Shown piece after piece: positions 1-12,099 of a stretch of 64,000 bases of DNA. The DNA is taken from the NCBI RefSeq assembly GCF_027887165.1, contig NC_077234.1:190920465-190984464 (forward strand), read 5' to 3'. Positions within the stretch are counted from its first letter, which is position 1. Each line of letters opens with the position of its first letter. The notes beneath the pieces are model-generated. The model was not told where the DNA came from and did not search any database. It saw only the letters and a list, made by a program, of their open reading frames with translations. Source of the DNA: Monodelphis domestica (Eukaryota; Chordata; Mammalia; Didelphimorphia; Didelphidae). Made by a program: the position numbers and the translations under genes.

Positions 1-99
1 TTTTTTTCAACTAAGTGCCTTCTTTTATGTATCAAAATAATTTAAGATTCCTTAGAAGATATAGCAATGGATATAACCCTGTCCAATGACCCTCTAATG

Positions 100-620
100 C
101 TAAATAGCAAGTGAGGGGGGGAAAAAGGGGAGAGATATGCTCTCCAATGCTATTCGCCACTGTCATGAAGGAGATCCAATGTAGAATCCACATCAACAAT
201 GGATTTGCCATGAATAATGAGGCTTTCCACGTGTTCCTATATGAGGATGACATGTTCTAATTGGATAAAGCTTCAGAACATTTCAGAATCTCTTGGAAGA
301 GTTATATATAAAAAGCCAAAGTTCATTCAAGAAAGATAAGGGATAAAAATGTTTATCACACAGAGTTCAGCATGTATTTACATGGATACCTCATATAGTT
401 TGTTCATCACTATGTATTTATAGTAAAGCTATATAGGTGGACAAATTGGATCCAGAATAGAACAGGAAAGGGGGATAGTCTGGATTACTTTTGTGAAAAT
501 GAAATTTTTCTTCACCACTCCAAAGTTTCTCATGAAAACAAAGGCCATCTTTAAAAACTAACATTCAACCAGGGTTGATATAAGGCAGCAACATAACAAT
601 AACCTCTAAAGAATTAAAAA
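100..620 (+). mobile_element. Probable RTE-type LINE reverse-transcriptase relic
   Basis: Reading in frame from 141 gives a reverse-transcriptase-like stretch starting SPMLF, and a YEDD box at 240-251 fits motif C (YADD in active enzymes). A stop follows at 258-260. Past the box, degenerate reading frames resemble the post-motif C part of RTE/R1-type LINEs. I see no 3' tail or target duplication, so the ends are approximate. The clade is an inference from a short match; the presence of an RT relic is better supported than the family. Confidence 0.42.
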
Positions 621-3008
621 TGAGTCACTCAAAGGTCAATGGATAAGCATATGATGGGTATGAGCAGCCAATAGCATATAACCAGTGAGGAAATATGAAG
701 AGTAGGAGTGAAAACAAGCAAACAATAATACAACCAACAAAGAATAATATGATAGAGAAAATTTGGTAAAAGTAAGGGATGACAGGGAGAAAAATTAGAA
801 GATTTCACTAGTACCCTTGAAATGCCATGAGAATGTGAGGGAAAATGCCACCAGATTGGAACTTTCCATGAAAAAGTTGTGGGAGAATGTAGACGGAAGG
901 CACATAGCATGCACAAGCATAGATCAGTTATCATCACCACTATCTGAAAGCACCCAAATTGATGAGATTGCAGGTAGACTTGTGTATTTCAACATTTTAC
1001 TCTTAAGAAGCCTGGAGAATACAGTGTAGTTACTAGACATCCATAGACAGACAGCAGTGGTAGCTCAGGGATTGTCATCCACCACAATTTAGGAGATGCC
1101 CTTTTTTGCTTCTGTAAGGAACTGTTACAGGGCAGCTACTATGTTGAAACATCAGGGTGTTCTGTAGCTAAATTTGAGAAGAGCAACATAGTAAGAAAGT
1201 TCCTAGGAGAAACAGGAGAATTAACAGGAGAATGCCCCATCTACTAAAGTAGCATAAAGCCTGTCCCTTCAGGCACAAAGTCAATACAGTGGAACATGAT
1301 GGTAAGAGAGACAGAGGAGACATAGTGAGCTAATATCAGTAGATTTTTTTTAATAGAAAATATTAATGCACATTGCAGTCAGGGCAAAATTACAAATTGC
1401 TGTATTCTTGGACTACATTATTTATTTATTTATTAGATTTTTAAAATTGTGCCCTTCTCTTCAAAAAGAGTCTCAGGGTATTTGAACCATAAAATCTTCC
1501 ACTAAAATATTATACCAGAAAACAGCAGCCACAGAAACAAAGCCACAAGCTAGCATCATAAAACTGTACAATTCACATGATACTTTTAACGGGATAGGCA
1601 AATTTTCAAAGTTAGTTTTTTTTTTCATTTTGCCCTAAGAAGGAATGAATTTAGGCTGTGACAGACCCCAGGCAAATAAGGAATTTCCACAGATATATAT
1701 ATATGAACCTTGAGCCTCATTACTTACCCCTAATTGCTTATTGGCTGTGCAAATTTAATGGGAGAACAGTTGTCCTGTGGGGAAGGCTTTTGCCGATAAG
1801 CAATTACTACTATTTCTTTTGCTCTGTTGAATGCTGTGAATGTTGGCAGATTGCCAGAGATAGTATGCCCATCTTCTCACATTGTAATGTTCCTATCTTC
1901 AGAATCTATGGCTGGTTCATTGTATACCTTTGGTGGCAGCCCATTCATTTATGTAAGCAAAATTACATACAGAATTTGATCAAGAGGAAATGAGAGTTCA
2001 GTTGTCTAATATTTTAAATCCATGCTTCAGAATCTTTAGGAAGAAACATGTCTACATCACATTCAGATAATTCAGATGATTATGCACAATGCACAAATAC
2101 AGTTTTTTAATATTATCAAATGCCTATTTAACAATCAATAGCCCCAAGGGCATTCTGTATTTTAAAAATACAGAATTAAGTGGGCTAGAATCTTTACAGC
2201 TGGTCCCTGGCCAAGTTTGTTATAGATAACTTGTTTTCAAATTATCTAAGGACTTAACTACATAATTAAGCACCAAAGATATGACCATCAGCTCTGATCA
2301 GTATGCTAAATACCAGGATAGTGTACCAAATGAATTCATTCCCTTCAAAACTGTTGAATTGTACCCTTTCAATTCTAGTCTCCATGGTCACTTGTCATTG
2401 TCTACTCTCGCAGAATGCTTATAATAAAGGAAAATTTGAATTTCTATATTACTGAAAGGGAACAAAAAGCAACAATAACACATGAATCTGTATATGTGAT
2501 TACACAAGTTGACATAGATGGTAAATTTGTTGAAAAAAACAGAATTGATTATTCAAAGCCTGCAAAATATTGCTGGCAATTTTTCATTCATCAAATATTC
2601 ATTGTAAATTCTTTTATTTATTTCTGTTTCTCTGTTGAATTGTGTGGGGAATTCAGAGATATATAAGGAAATCCCTGTCTTCAAAAAGGATACAATCTAA
2701 GATAATGAATATAGAATATATAGAATGAAAAGTTGTACCTGATAAGAGGCAAAAGGGAAATATAGAAAAAAAACCTATAGGATTTTAAAGTATGGAAAAT
2801 ATCATTCTAGAGTCCAAGTAGAAGAAAAAAAAACAAAAACACTGTCAATCCAATCCCCTCATTTTGCCTTATTTACTCAATATGGGAGCCTACAATATAG
2901 TACCTCAGAGTTGAGATGTTCTGTGAGTTATTGTCAACTCAACTATGTTTCTACTGAGAATTTTATGTTTAACAAACAGCAAAAATATACAGGTTTACCA
3001 CAACCATT
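621..3008. other. Unassigned AT-rich stretch
   Basis: No gene, RNA or repeat family is recognised. Short open frames (for example 817-1029, 1658-1993 and 2415-2666) have no recognisable domains and AT-driven composition. A small TTTA tract at 1420-1434 may be the tail of an old retroelement read antisense. Confidence 0.5.
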
Positions 3009-3023
3009 AAGAGTACTTAATTA
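3009..3023. repeat. Left target-site duplication of the 3.0-9.6 kb L1
   Basis: The sequence aagagtacttaatta immediately precedes the L1 5' end. It recurs at 9621-9635 with one difference (14 of 15 identical), as expected from L1 target-primed reverse transcription. Confidence 0.9.
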
Positions 3024-4027
3024 GGACTTCAGGTCAAGATGGCGGCTTAGAGAAAGTTAAAGTCCAGATCTCCTGAAACCCTTCCTTACCGATCTCAAAC
3101 CAAATGCTCCTAGGGCACCGAAATCCAAAACGATCAACAACATAGATCCCGGGAGTCCTCCTCCTGGTTCTGGACCTGAATCAAAAGGTACGCCCCCCCC
3201 CCAAAAGCCAGAACCCGAGACCACTTGGACCTAAGGGGTAGGCAGAAGGAAGGTCCTAGGACCCATCCCCCCCCAACCCAGAGCGCCGAGTCTGAGTCCG
3301 AGTCTGAGGCAGCAGAGGCAACCTCAGAGCCCCATGGCCTGCTATTCTGAAGGCTGCTTCCTGAAAACAACCTGACCCAGTCGAGGGGGCACCCAGAGAG
3401 TAGGGAAACAGAGAGGGACGGGGGAGCTCTTAACCCCCTGGGAGAAGCCTTCGGAGCTCTGGGAAGCTGTGGCCCCTCCCCCTCAGAGAGCAGGGTATTC
3501 TGAAACAACAGCAACCCTCAGGGCTGGCAAAAGGGCCTCGGGAGCCGGCTATTCTGAAGGCCACATCCTGAAAACAACCTGACCCAGTCAAGGGGGCACC
3601 CACACAGCAGGGAAACAGAGAGAGAGAGGGGGAAGCTTGTAACTTCCTGGCTGGATCCTTCCATTGGAGTCTCATGAGAAAAGTCCCTGCCTCAAGGCAT
3701 ACTAAATTCAACCCAGGGAAAGCTAATCTCATTAGGAGCCCTCCAAGCTCCAGGAAGCCGCGGCCCCTTCCTCCGCAGAGTGCTGCAGCTGACCAGCTAA
3801 GGCACAGGAACAAGGGCCAAGCTAGGCTAAGTGCGTGGAAGTAAGGCAATGGAGAAGCATCAGTAGGGTGCTGAGGAGAGGGGGGCAGTAACAGGGACAC
3901 ACCAGCAATTTCTGGCTCCCCAGGAAGACAGAATAACAACTGCATAGAACGGACAATCTGCCTAGGGCTAAAACCTCGGAAAGCCAGACAGAGATAAGAA
4001 AAGCTAATCCTCCCCACTAAGATAGAG
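3024..4027 (+). promoter_or_regulatory. L1 5'UTR with two tandem promoter-like repeats
   Basis: This GC-richer leader of about 1 kb should carry the internal RNA polymerase II promoter of the L1. It holds two related units about 207 bp apart. Both share the run from 'gctattctgaagg' (3341 and 3548) through 'cctgaaaacaacctgaccca' to 'agggaaacagagag', and further match is seen between 3440-3490 and 3739-3780. The second unit carries extra sequence around 3648-3738. Repeated 5' units recall the monomers of mouse L1 promoters; promoter activity is inferred. A 195-codon open frame runs antisense from 4017 to 3430. Confidence 0.75.
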
Positions 4028-4946
4028 ATGGCAAACTACACAGAAGCACAAAAGCCCCAAAATTCCAAAAGAAAGAAGAAGAAGGTGGCAACTTTAGACA
4101 CATTTTATGGAGCAAAAATACAAAACACAGAGGAGATAGAAGAGGAAACACAAGCAAATGCTCTAATACCCTCCAAAGGAAATGGAAACCCTCCACAAAC
4201 CCATGAAGAATTTGAATCTGAAATAAGCAAACAGATGGAAGCCTTCTGGGATGAAAAGTGGGAAATAATGCAAAAGAAATTCACGCATCTACAAAACCAG
4301 TTTGACCAAATTGTAAAAGAAAACCAGGCTTTAAAGCAAGAACTAATAAAGCAAAGCCAAAACACCAAGAAATTAGAAGAGAACATAAAATATCTCACTG
4401 ACAAAGTGACAGATTTGGAAAATGGAGGGAGAAGAGATAATTTAAGAATAATTGGACTTCCAGAAAAGCCAGAAATAAACACCAAACTTGACATCGTAAT
4501 ACAAGAGATAAAGAAAATTGCCCAGAGATTCTAGAACAAGGGGGCAATACAGCCACTGACAGAGCTCACAGAACACCCTATACACTAAACCCCCAAAAGA
4601 CAACTTCCAGGAATGTAATTGCCAAATTCCAAAACTCTCAAACAAAAGAAAAAATCCTACAAGAAGCCAGGAAAAGACAATTTAGATATGAAGGAATGCC
4701 AATCAGGGTCACACAAGACCTTGTAAGTTCTACTCTAAATGATCGTAAGGCATGGAACATGATCTTCAGAAAGGCAAGAGAGCTGGGTCTTCAAGAAAGA
4801 ATCAGCTATCCAGCAAAACTGACTATATACTTCCAAGGGAAAGTATGGGCATCAACAAAATAGAAGACTTCCAACTTTTTGCAATGAAAAGACCAGAGCT
4901 CTGTGGAAACTTTGATATGAAAAATCAAAGAGCATGGAATACCTGA
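4028..4946 (+). pseudogene. L1 ORF1 (RNA-binding chaperone), frameshifted
   Basis: ORF1p is the trimeric RNA-binding chaperone of the L1 RNP. The first open part (4028-4534, 168 codons, start MANYTEAQ) has a lysine-rich N-terminus, a coiled coil over about residues 65-130 and the beginning of the RRM (RRDNLRIIGLPE, about residues 136-147). The frame is lost near 4505-4513, ending early at TAG 4532-4534. The C-terminal domain continues in a second frame (RNVIAKFQNSQTKEKILQEAR..., then AKLTIYFQGKVW) and shifts again near 4850-4860, ending at TGA 4944-4946. Total length of about 306 codons is normal for the family. Start choice: it follows the 5'UTR directly and matches the other ORF1 copy in layout. 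Confidence 0.9.
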
Positions 4947-5479
4947 AAAGGTAAATATAAAAGAAAGGGAAAAGGAAAAAATGTTATCTTCTTCTTTTAC
5001 TCAAACTCTCTTCTATAAGGACTACATTTATATCAATCTATGTAGACTAACAGGTGGGGAAAATGTAATGTGTAAATAGGGGGAAAAGAAAGACCAAATA
5101 GAACACTCTTTCTCACACAAAGATTCACATGGGAAGGGGAGGGGAAGAAAACTCCTATAAGAAGGAGAGGAAGAGAATTTTTACTTAAACCTTACTCTCA
5201 GGGAAATCAACTCTGAGAGGGAAAAAAACCAGACCATTGGGATCTTGAATTCTATCTTACCCAACAAGGGTAGGGAGAAAGGAAAACAAAGGAGGGAGGG
5301 GGAGAGGGAAAACAAAAGGGGAGGGAAAGAGAGGGGGGGAAGGGGAGGCAACAAAAAGGGAGGGACTAAAAAGGGAAACATATCAAGGGAGAGGAAAAGG
5401 GGGACCAATTTAAAGTAAATCACTGGACTAAAAAGTAGAGCTGAAGAAGAAAAGGTTAGAACTAGGGAAGGATATCAAA
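4947..5479 (+). other. Long purine-rich L1 inter-ORF spacer
   Basis: About 530 bases separate ORF1 from ORF2, against tens of bases in human and mouse L1. The stretch 5270-5400 is almost pure purine with G runs. The old L1 at 31.9-32.3 kb has a similarly long purine-rich spacer and shares the block 'cttaaaccttact', so the spacer appears to be a lineage trait rather than an insertion. A role in ORF2 translation or RNA structure is possible but not shown. Confidence 0.75.
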
Positions 5480-8400
5480 ATGCCAGGGAGTCCACAAATG
5501 ACAGTCATAACTTTGAACATGAATGGGATGAACTCACCTATAAAAAGTAGACGAATAGCAGAATGGATTAGAATCCAAAACCCTACCATATGTTGTCTTC
5601 AAGAAACACACATGAGGCAGGTTGACACCCACAAGGTCAGAATTAAAGGATGGAGTAAGACGTTCTGGGCCTCAACTGACAGAAAGAAGGCAGGAGTGGT
5701 AATCATGATATCTGATAAAGCCAAAGCAAAAATAGACCTGATCAAAAGGGATAGGGAAGGTAATTATATTTTGTTAAAAGGGACTTTAGATAATGAGGAA
5801 ATATCACTAATCAACATGTATGCACCAAATAATATAGCACCCAAATTTCTAATGGAGAAACTAGGAGAATTGAAGGGAGAAATAGACAGTAAAACCATAT
5901 TAGTGGGAGACTTCAACCAACCACTATCAAATTTAGATAAATCAAACCAAAAAATAAATAAGAAAGAGGTGAAAGAAGTGAATGAAATCTTAGAAAAATT
6001 AGAATTAATAGACATATGGAGAAAAATAAATAGGGATAAAAAGGAATACACCTTCTTCTCAGCACCACATGGCACATTCACAAAAATTGACCATACATTA
6101 GGTCACAGAAACATAGCACACAAATGCAGAAAAGCAGAAATAATAAATGCAGCCTTCTCAGATCACAAGGCAATAAAAATAATGATCAGTAAAGGTACAT
6201 GGAAAATCAAATCAAAAACTAATTGGAAATTATACAATATGATACTCCAAAATTGTTTAGTTAGAGAAGAAATCATAGAAACAATTAATAATTTTATCGA
6301 GGAAAATGACAATGGCGAGACATCCTTTCAAACCTTTTGGGATGCAGCCAAAGCGGTAATCAGAGGTAAATTCATATCCCTGAATGCTTATATTAACAAA
6401 CTAGGGAAAGCAGAGATCAATCAATTGGAAATGCAAATGAAAAAACTCGAAAACAATCAAATTAAAAACCCCCAGCAGAAAACCAAACTAGAAATCCTAA
6501 AAATTAAGGGAGAAATTAATAAAATTGAAAGTGATAGAACTATTGATTTAATAAATAAGACAAGAAGCTGGTACTTTGAAAAAACAAACAAAATAGACAA
6601 AGTACTGGTCAATCTGATTAAAAAAAGGAAGGAAGAAAAGCAAATTAACAACATCAAAGATGAAAAGGGGGACAGCACCTCCGATGAAGAGGAAATTAAG
6701 GCAATCATTAGAAATTACTTTGCTCAATTATATGGCAATAAATACACCAACTTAGGTGATATGGATGAATATATACAAAAATACAAACTGCCTAGACTAA
6801 CAGAAGAGGAAATAGAATTCTTAAATAATCCCATATCAGAAAATTAAATCCAACAAGCCATCAAAGAACTTCCTAAGAAAAGATCCCCAAGGCCTGATGG
6901 ATTCACCAGTGAATTCTATCAAACATTCAGAGAACAGTTAATCCCAATACTATACAAATTATTTGACATAATAAGCAAAGAGGGAGTTCTACCAAACTCC
7001 CTTTATGACACAAACATGGTACTGATTCCAAAATCAGGTAAAAACAGAGAAAGAAAACTATAGATCAATCTCCCTAATGAATATAGATGCAAAAATCTTA
7101 AATAGGATATTAACAAAAAGACTCCAGCAAGTGATCAGAAGGGTCATCCACCATGATCAAGTAGGATTTATAGCAGGGATGCAGGGCTGGTTCAATATTA
7201 GGAAAACCATCCACAAAATTGACCACATCAACAAACAAACCAACAAGAACCACATGATTATCTCAATAGATGCAGAAAAAGCCTTTGATAAAATACAACA
7301 CCCATTCCTATTAAAAACACTAGAAAGCATAGGAATAGAAGGGTCGTTCCTAAAAATAATAAACAGTATATATCTAAAACCATCAGCTAATATCATCTGC
7401 AATGGGGATAAACTAGATGCATTCCCAATAAGATCAGGAGTGAAACAAGGATGACCATTATCACCTCTACTATTTGACATTGTACTAGAAACACTACCAG
7501 TCGCAATTAGAGAAGAAAAAGAAATTGAAGGCATCAAAATAGGCAAGGAGGAGACCAAGTTATCACTCTTTGCAGATGACATGATGGTCTACTTAAAGAA
7601 TCCTAGAGATTCAACCAAAAAAGCTAATTGAAATAATCAACAACTTTAGCAAAGTTGCAGGATACAAAATAAACCCACATAAGTCATCAGCTTTTCTATA
7701 TATCACCAACACAACTTAGCAGCAAAAACCAGAAAGAGAAATCCCATTCAAAATCACCTTAGACAAAATAAAATACCTAGGAATCTATCTCCTGAGACAA
7801 ACATAGGAACTATATGAACACAACTACAAAACACTCTCCACACAACTAAAACTAGACTTGAACAATTGGAAAAACATTAACTGCTCATGGACAGGAAGAG
7901 CCAATATAATAAAAATGACCATCCTACCCAAAATTATTTATCTATTTAGTGCCATACCCATGGAACTTCCAAAAAATTTCTTTACTGATTTAGAAAAAAC
8001 CATAACAAAATTCATTTGGAATAACAAAAGATCAAGGATATCCAGGGAAATAATGAAAAAAAACCACATATGATGGGGGCCTTGCAGTCCCAGACCTTAA
8101 ACTATATTATAAAGCAGCAGTCATCAAAACAATTTGGTACTGGCTAAGAAACAGAAAGGAAGATCATTGGAATAGACTGGGGGCAAGCGACCTCAGCAAG
8201 ACAGTATACGATAGACCCAAAGATTCCAGCTTATGGGACAAAAATCCACTATTCAATAAAAACTGCTGGGAAAATTGGAAGACAGTGTGGGAGAGATTAG
8301 GTTTGGATCAACACCTCATACCCTACTGGAAGATAAACTCAGAATGGGCAAATGACTTAAACATAAAGAAGGAAACCATAAGTAAATTGGGTAAACACAG

Positions 8401-9207
8401 AATAGTATACATGTCAGACCTTTGGGAGGGGAAAGACTTTAAAACCAACCAAGACATAGAAAGAATCACAAAATGTAAAATAAATAATTTTGACTATATC
8501 AAATTAAAAAGCTTTTGTACAAACAAAACCAATGTAACTAAAATCAGAAGGGAAACAACAAATTGGGAAAAAATCTTCATAGAAACCTCTGACAAAGGTT
8601 TAATTACTCATATTTTAAAGAGCTAAATCAATTGTACAAAAAATCAAGCCATTCTCCAATTGATAAATGGGCAAGGGACATGGATAGGCAGTTCTCAGAT
8701 AAAGAAATCAAAACTATTAATAAACACATGAAGAAGTGTTCTAAATCTCTTATAATCAGAGAGATGCAAATCAAAACAACTTTGAGGTATCACCTCACAC
8801 CAAGCAGATTGGCTAACATGACAGCAGAGGAAAGCAGTGAATGCTGGACGGGATGTGGCAAAGTAGGGACATTAATTCATTGCTGGTGGAGTTGTGAACT
8901 GATCCAGCCATTCTGGAGGGCAATTTGGAACTATGCCCAAGGGGCGATAAAAGACTGTCTGCCCTTTGATCCAATCATAGCACTGCTGGGTCTGTACCCC
9001 AAAGAGATAATGGTCAAAAAGACTTGTACAAAAATATTCATAGCTGCGCTCTTTGTGGTGGCCCAAAACTGGAAAACAAGGGGATGCCCGTCAATTAGGG
9101 AATGGCTGACCAAATTATGGTATATGTTGGTGAGGAATACTATTGTTCTAAAAGGAATAATAAAGTGGAGGAATTCCATGGAGACTGGAACAACCTCTGG
9201 GAAGTGA
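5480..9207 (+). pseudogene. L1 ORF2 (endonuclease/reverse transcriptase), broken
   Basis: ORF2p nicks target DNA and copies L1 RNA into it. The first 455 codons are open and hold the whole APE-type endonuclease. Catalytic residues are present in equivalent positions: N13/N15 (TLNMNG), E42 (QETH), D144/N146 (GDFN), D204 (KIDH) and S227-D228-H229 (FSDHK). Downstream come the RT blocks: DAEKAFD at about 7270-7292 and FADD at 7569-7580. The zinc knuckle CX3CX7HX4C is at about 8842-8900. Damage includes in-frame stops at 6845, 7452 (a Cys codon in QGCPLSPLLF-type sequence), 7717 and 7804, and frameshifts near 7045, 7618, 8060 and 8622. The last frame ends at 9207. Confidence 0.93.
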
Positions 9208-9620
9208 TGCAGAGCGAGAGGAGCAGAACCAGGAGAACATTGTACACAGAGACTGATACACTGTGGTATAATCGAACGTAATGGACTTCTCCATTAGTGT
9301 CTGTGTAATGTCTCTGAACAATCTGCAGGGATCTAGAAGAAAAAACACTATGCATAACCAAAGGATAAACTCTGGGAATAGAAACACCGAGGAAAAGCAA
9401 CTGCCTGACTACAGTGGCTGAGGGGACATGGCAGAGGAGAGACTCTAAACGAAACTCTAATGCAAATATTAACAACATGGAAATGGGTTCGAATCAAGAA
9501 CACATGTGACACCCAGTGGAATCACACATCGGCTGTGGGCGGTGGGGGGGAGGAAAAGAAAATGATCTTTGTCTTTAATGAATAATGCTTGGAAATGATC
9601 AAATAAAATATTATTTAAAA
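9208..9620 (+). other. L1 3'UTR with poly(A) signal
   Basis: About 410 bases follow ORF2. They include a G-rich run (9541-9553) as in many L1 3'UTRs and AATAAA at 9602-9607, 14 bases before the right target duplication. The A tail is very short. Confidence 0.85.
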
Positions 9621-9635
9621 AAGAGTGCTTAATTA
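9621..9635. repeat. Right target-site duplication of the 3.0-9.6 kb L1
   Basis: The sequence aagagtgcttaatta differs from the left copy by a single base. Confidence 0.9.
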
Positions 9636-9644
9636 ATTAGTGAG

Positions 9645-9720
9645 CCTATTTAAAAAAGCATTTATTAAGAAATTACTACGATGTGTCTGTCACTGCCCTA
9701 AGGGGTAGAGGATGAAAGAA
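9645..9720 (-). mobile_element. L2-type LINE 3' end fragment
   Basis: The stretch contains the antisense L2 terminal pattern (catttattaag ... cactgccctaagg...), matching the end of the longer L2 at 13.1 kb. It is short and diverged. Confidence 0.6.
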
Positions 9721-11394
9721 AAAAAAATAAAAAAGAGTCCCTAAAAAAATGAAATATATATAGTCCTGGAAAGCATTTTTCTAATAGTTCAAAAAAGAAG
9801 TAATTAATTAAAAAATACAATAACAAAGTGACATGAAAATATTCCCATTAAGACTTTATGAGATATACTCTCACAGGTTTACACATACTGGAATAGAGGA
9901 TATTCATGCAAAAAACATGTCACCAAGGAAAAAAGAGGGAGTACACACTGTGGAAAATGAAAGAACATATGTAGCAGTTATATGATTTAGTTACATGTTT
10001 ATAACATGTGTATATGCATCTGAGACACATAGATGATAGAAGCAATGAAATAGAATAAGTAAACTGAAGGTTGGACTAGGCAGCTTTGGAGGATCCTTCT
10101 AGCTTTAGATTCTATGAATTAAACATCCTATACTCTGTCCACTCTGCCATGACACCTTTTGTGTACCTGATACATGCTCCCTACTGTTTCCTCTGTGGGT
10201 GGCCTCAGTTCATCTGAACTCAAAATAATACCAGTAAGAGATCCATAGATTGTTACTTCAACCTAATTGCCTTCTTTCCATAAATTGAGCATGCCAGATG
10301 CTTGATGCCCTGTTTTCACTGTCCAACTGTTGCTGTGACCTACCAGAACACAGATGAAGAAACTGGTGATAAATTATACTAGAGAAAAGAAGACTTAGGG
10401 ATCTCTAACTTTGGAGAGTTATTGTAAAGCTCTTGACATTTCTGAAGGATTGTCATGGAATAGGGATTAGGCTTGTTTTACTTATCCTACTTGCCTCGAA
10501 GACAAAACTGAGAAGGGGATGGGTAGAAATTGAAAAGAAGGATGTTTGAGTTTGATAGAACAAAACAATTTTTTTAGCAATTAGGGAAATTTAAAATTAG
10601 AATGGGAGCAGGAAACCCTGGTGGTATAACGGAAATCTTGGAGCAGAGGCTCATCAATTATGTTATTAAGGGAATTCTTGCTTAGTTACATGTTGAATTA
10701 TATAACTTTTGAGGTCCCTTCCAAAACTAACTGTCTATCATTCTATGACATAAAACTGGTAGAAGAGATGAATCAATTAAATCTTCAAGGAAAAGGCGGT
10801 ATATGAGCTGACTCTTGTTGGGGAAGGTAAGCATTCTTGACAGAGAGAATGACAAGCAATGGCTAAGAAAAAAGCTTGTTTGGAGTAGAGTGAATAACCC
10901 CAAATGGTTGTAGCACATACTTATTCATTCTGCTCCGAATAAGCTTTTTTTCTTAGGAGACTACTGTGGAATAAAGATGAGGGAGGGAGGTTGGAGAAAT
11001 CACCTTGATTAGTGAGGAAAATAAAAGAATTTGTATTTTATTTCTGTGAGGAAGGAATATATTAGATGGGAAGGCACTGTAAAACTTATGGTTTAAAATA
11101 TGAATTTAATAACTAAAAAGGATGGATTGAATGGTAGGTTACAAACAAGACCAGTTAGGACACTACTGCAGTAAGGCCAAATGAAAAGCAATGGGGATTA
11201 GACTAAGATAATGACAGTAGAAATGGAAGGAAATGCAAAAATTATCACAAAGGAAGAAGTAAGATGATTTTGGTCATTCATCAGATGCAGTAGAAGAGGA
11301 AGGAGAAAGAATCAAAGATGAATTCAATGTTTTGAGTCTAGGTGTTTAGAAAAGCAATGAGAACATTAGTAGAAGGAAGATAGTTTTGAGAGAC
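9721..11394. other. Mostly unassigned, with two SINE tails
   Basis: Two SINE 3' portions are visible. One at about 10065-10120 ends in a 'ctagctttagattctatga' pattern. The other, at about 10605-10748, starts with a tRNA-like 'ctggtggtataac' and ends 'cttccaaaactaac...tctatca'. Both are in sense orientation. The rest shows no recognisable gene or repeat. Confidence 0.5.
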
Positions 11395-11530
11395 ATTTTA
11401 TACATTCAATTTAGTAAACATTTATGAAGTATGTATTATGTGGGAGTCATTGTGGTAAGCTATAATGATACAAAAAGAGGCATAAGATAGTCCCTTCCCT
11501 CAGGGAGTTTACAATTTACCATTAGCCAGT
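11395..11530 (-). mobile_element. L2-type LINE 3' end
   Basis: Antisense L2 terminal block: 'taaacatttatgaag', then 'acaaaaagaggcataagatag', then 'ccctcagggagtttacaat'. It matches the order seen at 13.1 kb. Confidence 0.75.
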
Positions 11531-11569
11531 AGAGTTGATATCATATAGTTGTATCCTCTTAAGAAGTTA

Positions 11570-11745
11570 TGTGATATTCTGGCTAGTGCTGGGCTTGTAG
11601 GTTCAAATCCCACTTCAGTTCCAAACTAGATGTGTGATTCTGAGTAAAACATTTAGTATTTCTGACTCTCAGTTTCCTCATCTGTAAAATAAACTAGTTG
11701 TCCTCTAAATGTTGTGATGACAGGATGTCCTTAAATGTTTATTTC
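11570..11745 (+). mobile_element. tRNA-derived SINE (MAR1/MIR-like)
   Basis: It has a B-box-like 'ggttcaaatccca' near 11600, the core 'ctcagtttcctcatctgtaa' near 11670, and a tail where 'agttgtcctctaaatg' leads to 'atgatgacagg'. Confidence 0.75.
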
Positions 11746-12099
11746 TGTTGCATTAATATGAGCATGGCTACTGTTAAAGCAACATAATACTAAGCTCCAG
11801 AACCAACTGAACGTGAGTACAAAGTAATTGTGCTGCTTTTTGAAGGGAAAAAATAACACTTAATCACAACCTATATGATTTCTGGAGAACATTAATCAGT
11901 CATATATGGAACATGATTATAGAAAGAATTAGATGTCAAAATAATGTCTAGAGATTTAGATATCTTTCTTATGGGATTAAAAAAAAGCCTATAGCTTCAC
12001 ATCTTCACTAGCTTTATATATAAAAAGAAGGAAATGGTAACAGCATTTTTGAATTCCTGTTTTTGGTGAGTCAATTATAGGCAGAATAGACAGGAAGTA

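Larger units (their letters stand above)
3024..9620 (+). mobile_element. Near full-length L1 (LINE-1), sense, non-functional
   Basis: The element has a complete L1 layout: 5'UTR beginning with the ...aagatggcgg... start typical of L1, ORF1, a spacer, ORF2 (endonuclease, reverse transcriptase, C-terminal zinc knuckle), 3'UTR and an AATAAA near the end. It is flanked by a 15-bp target duplication. Both ORFs are broken by frameshifts and stops, so it cannot act autonomously. The high identity of its duplications and the mild damage suggest it is one of the younger large insertions here. The 3' end closely matches the 146-bp fragment at 14741-14886, indicating the same or a sister subfamily. Confidence 0.95.
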
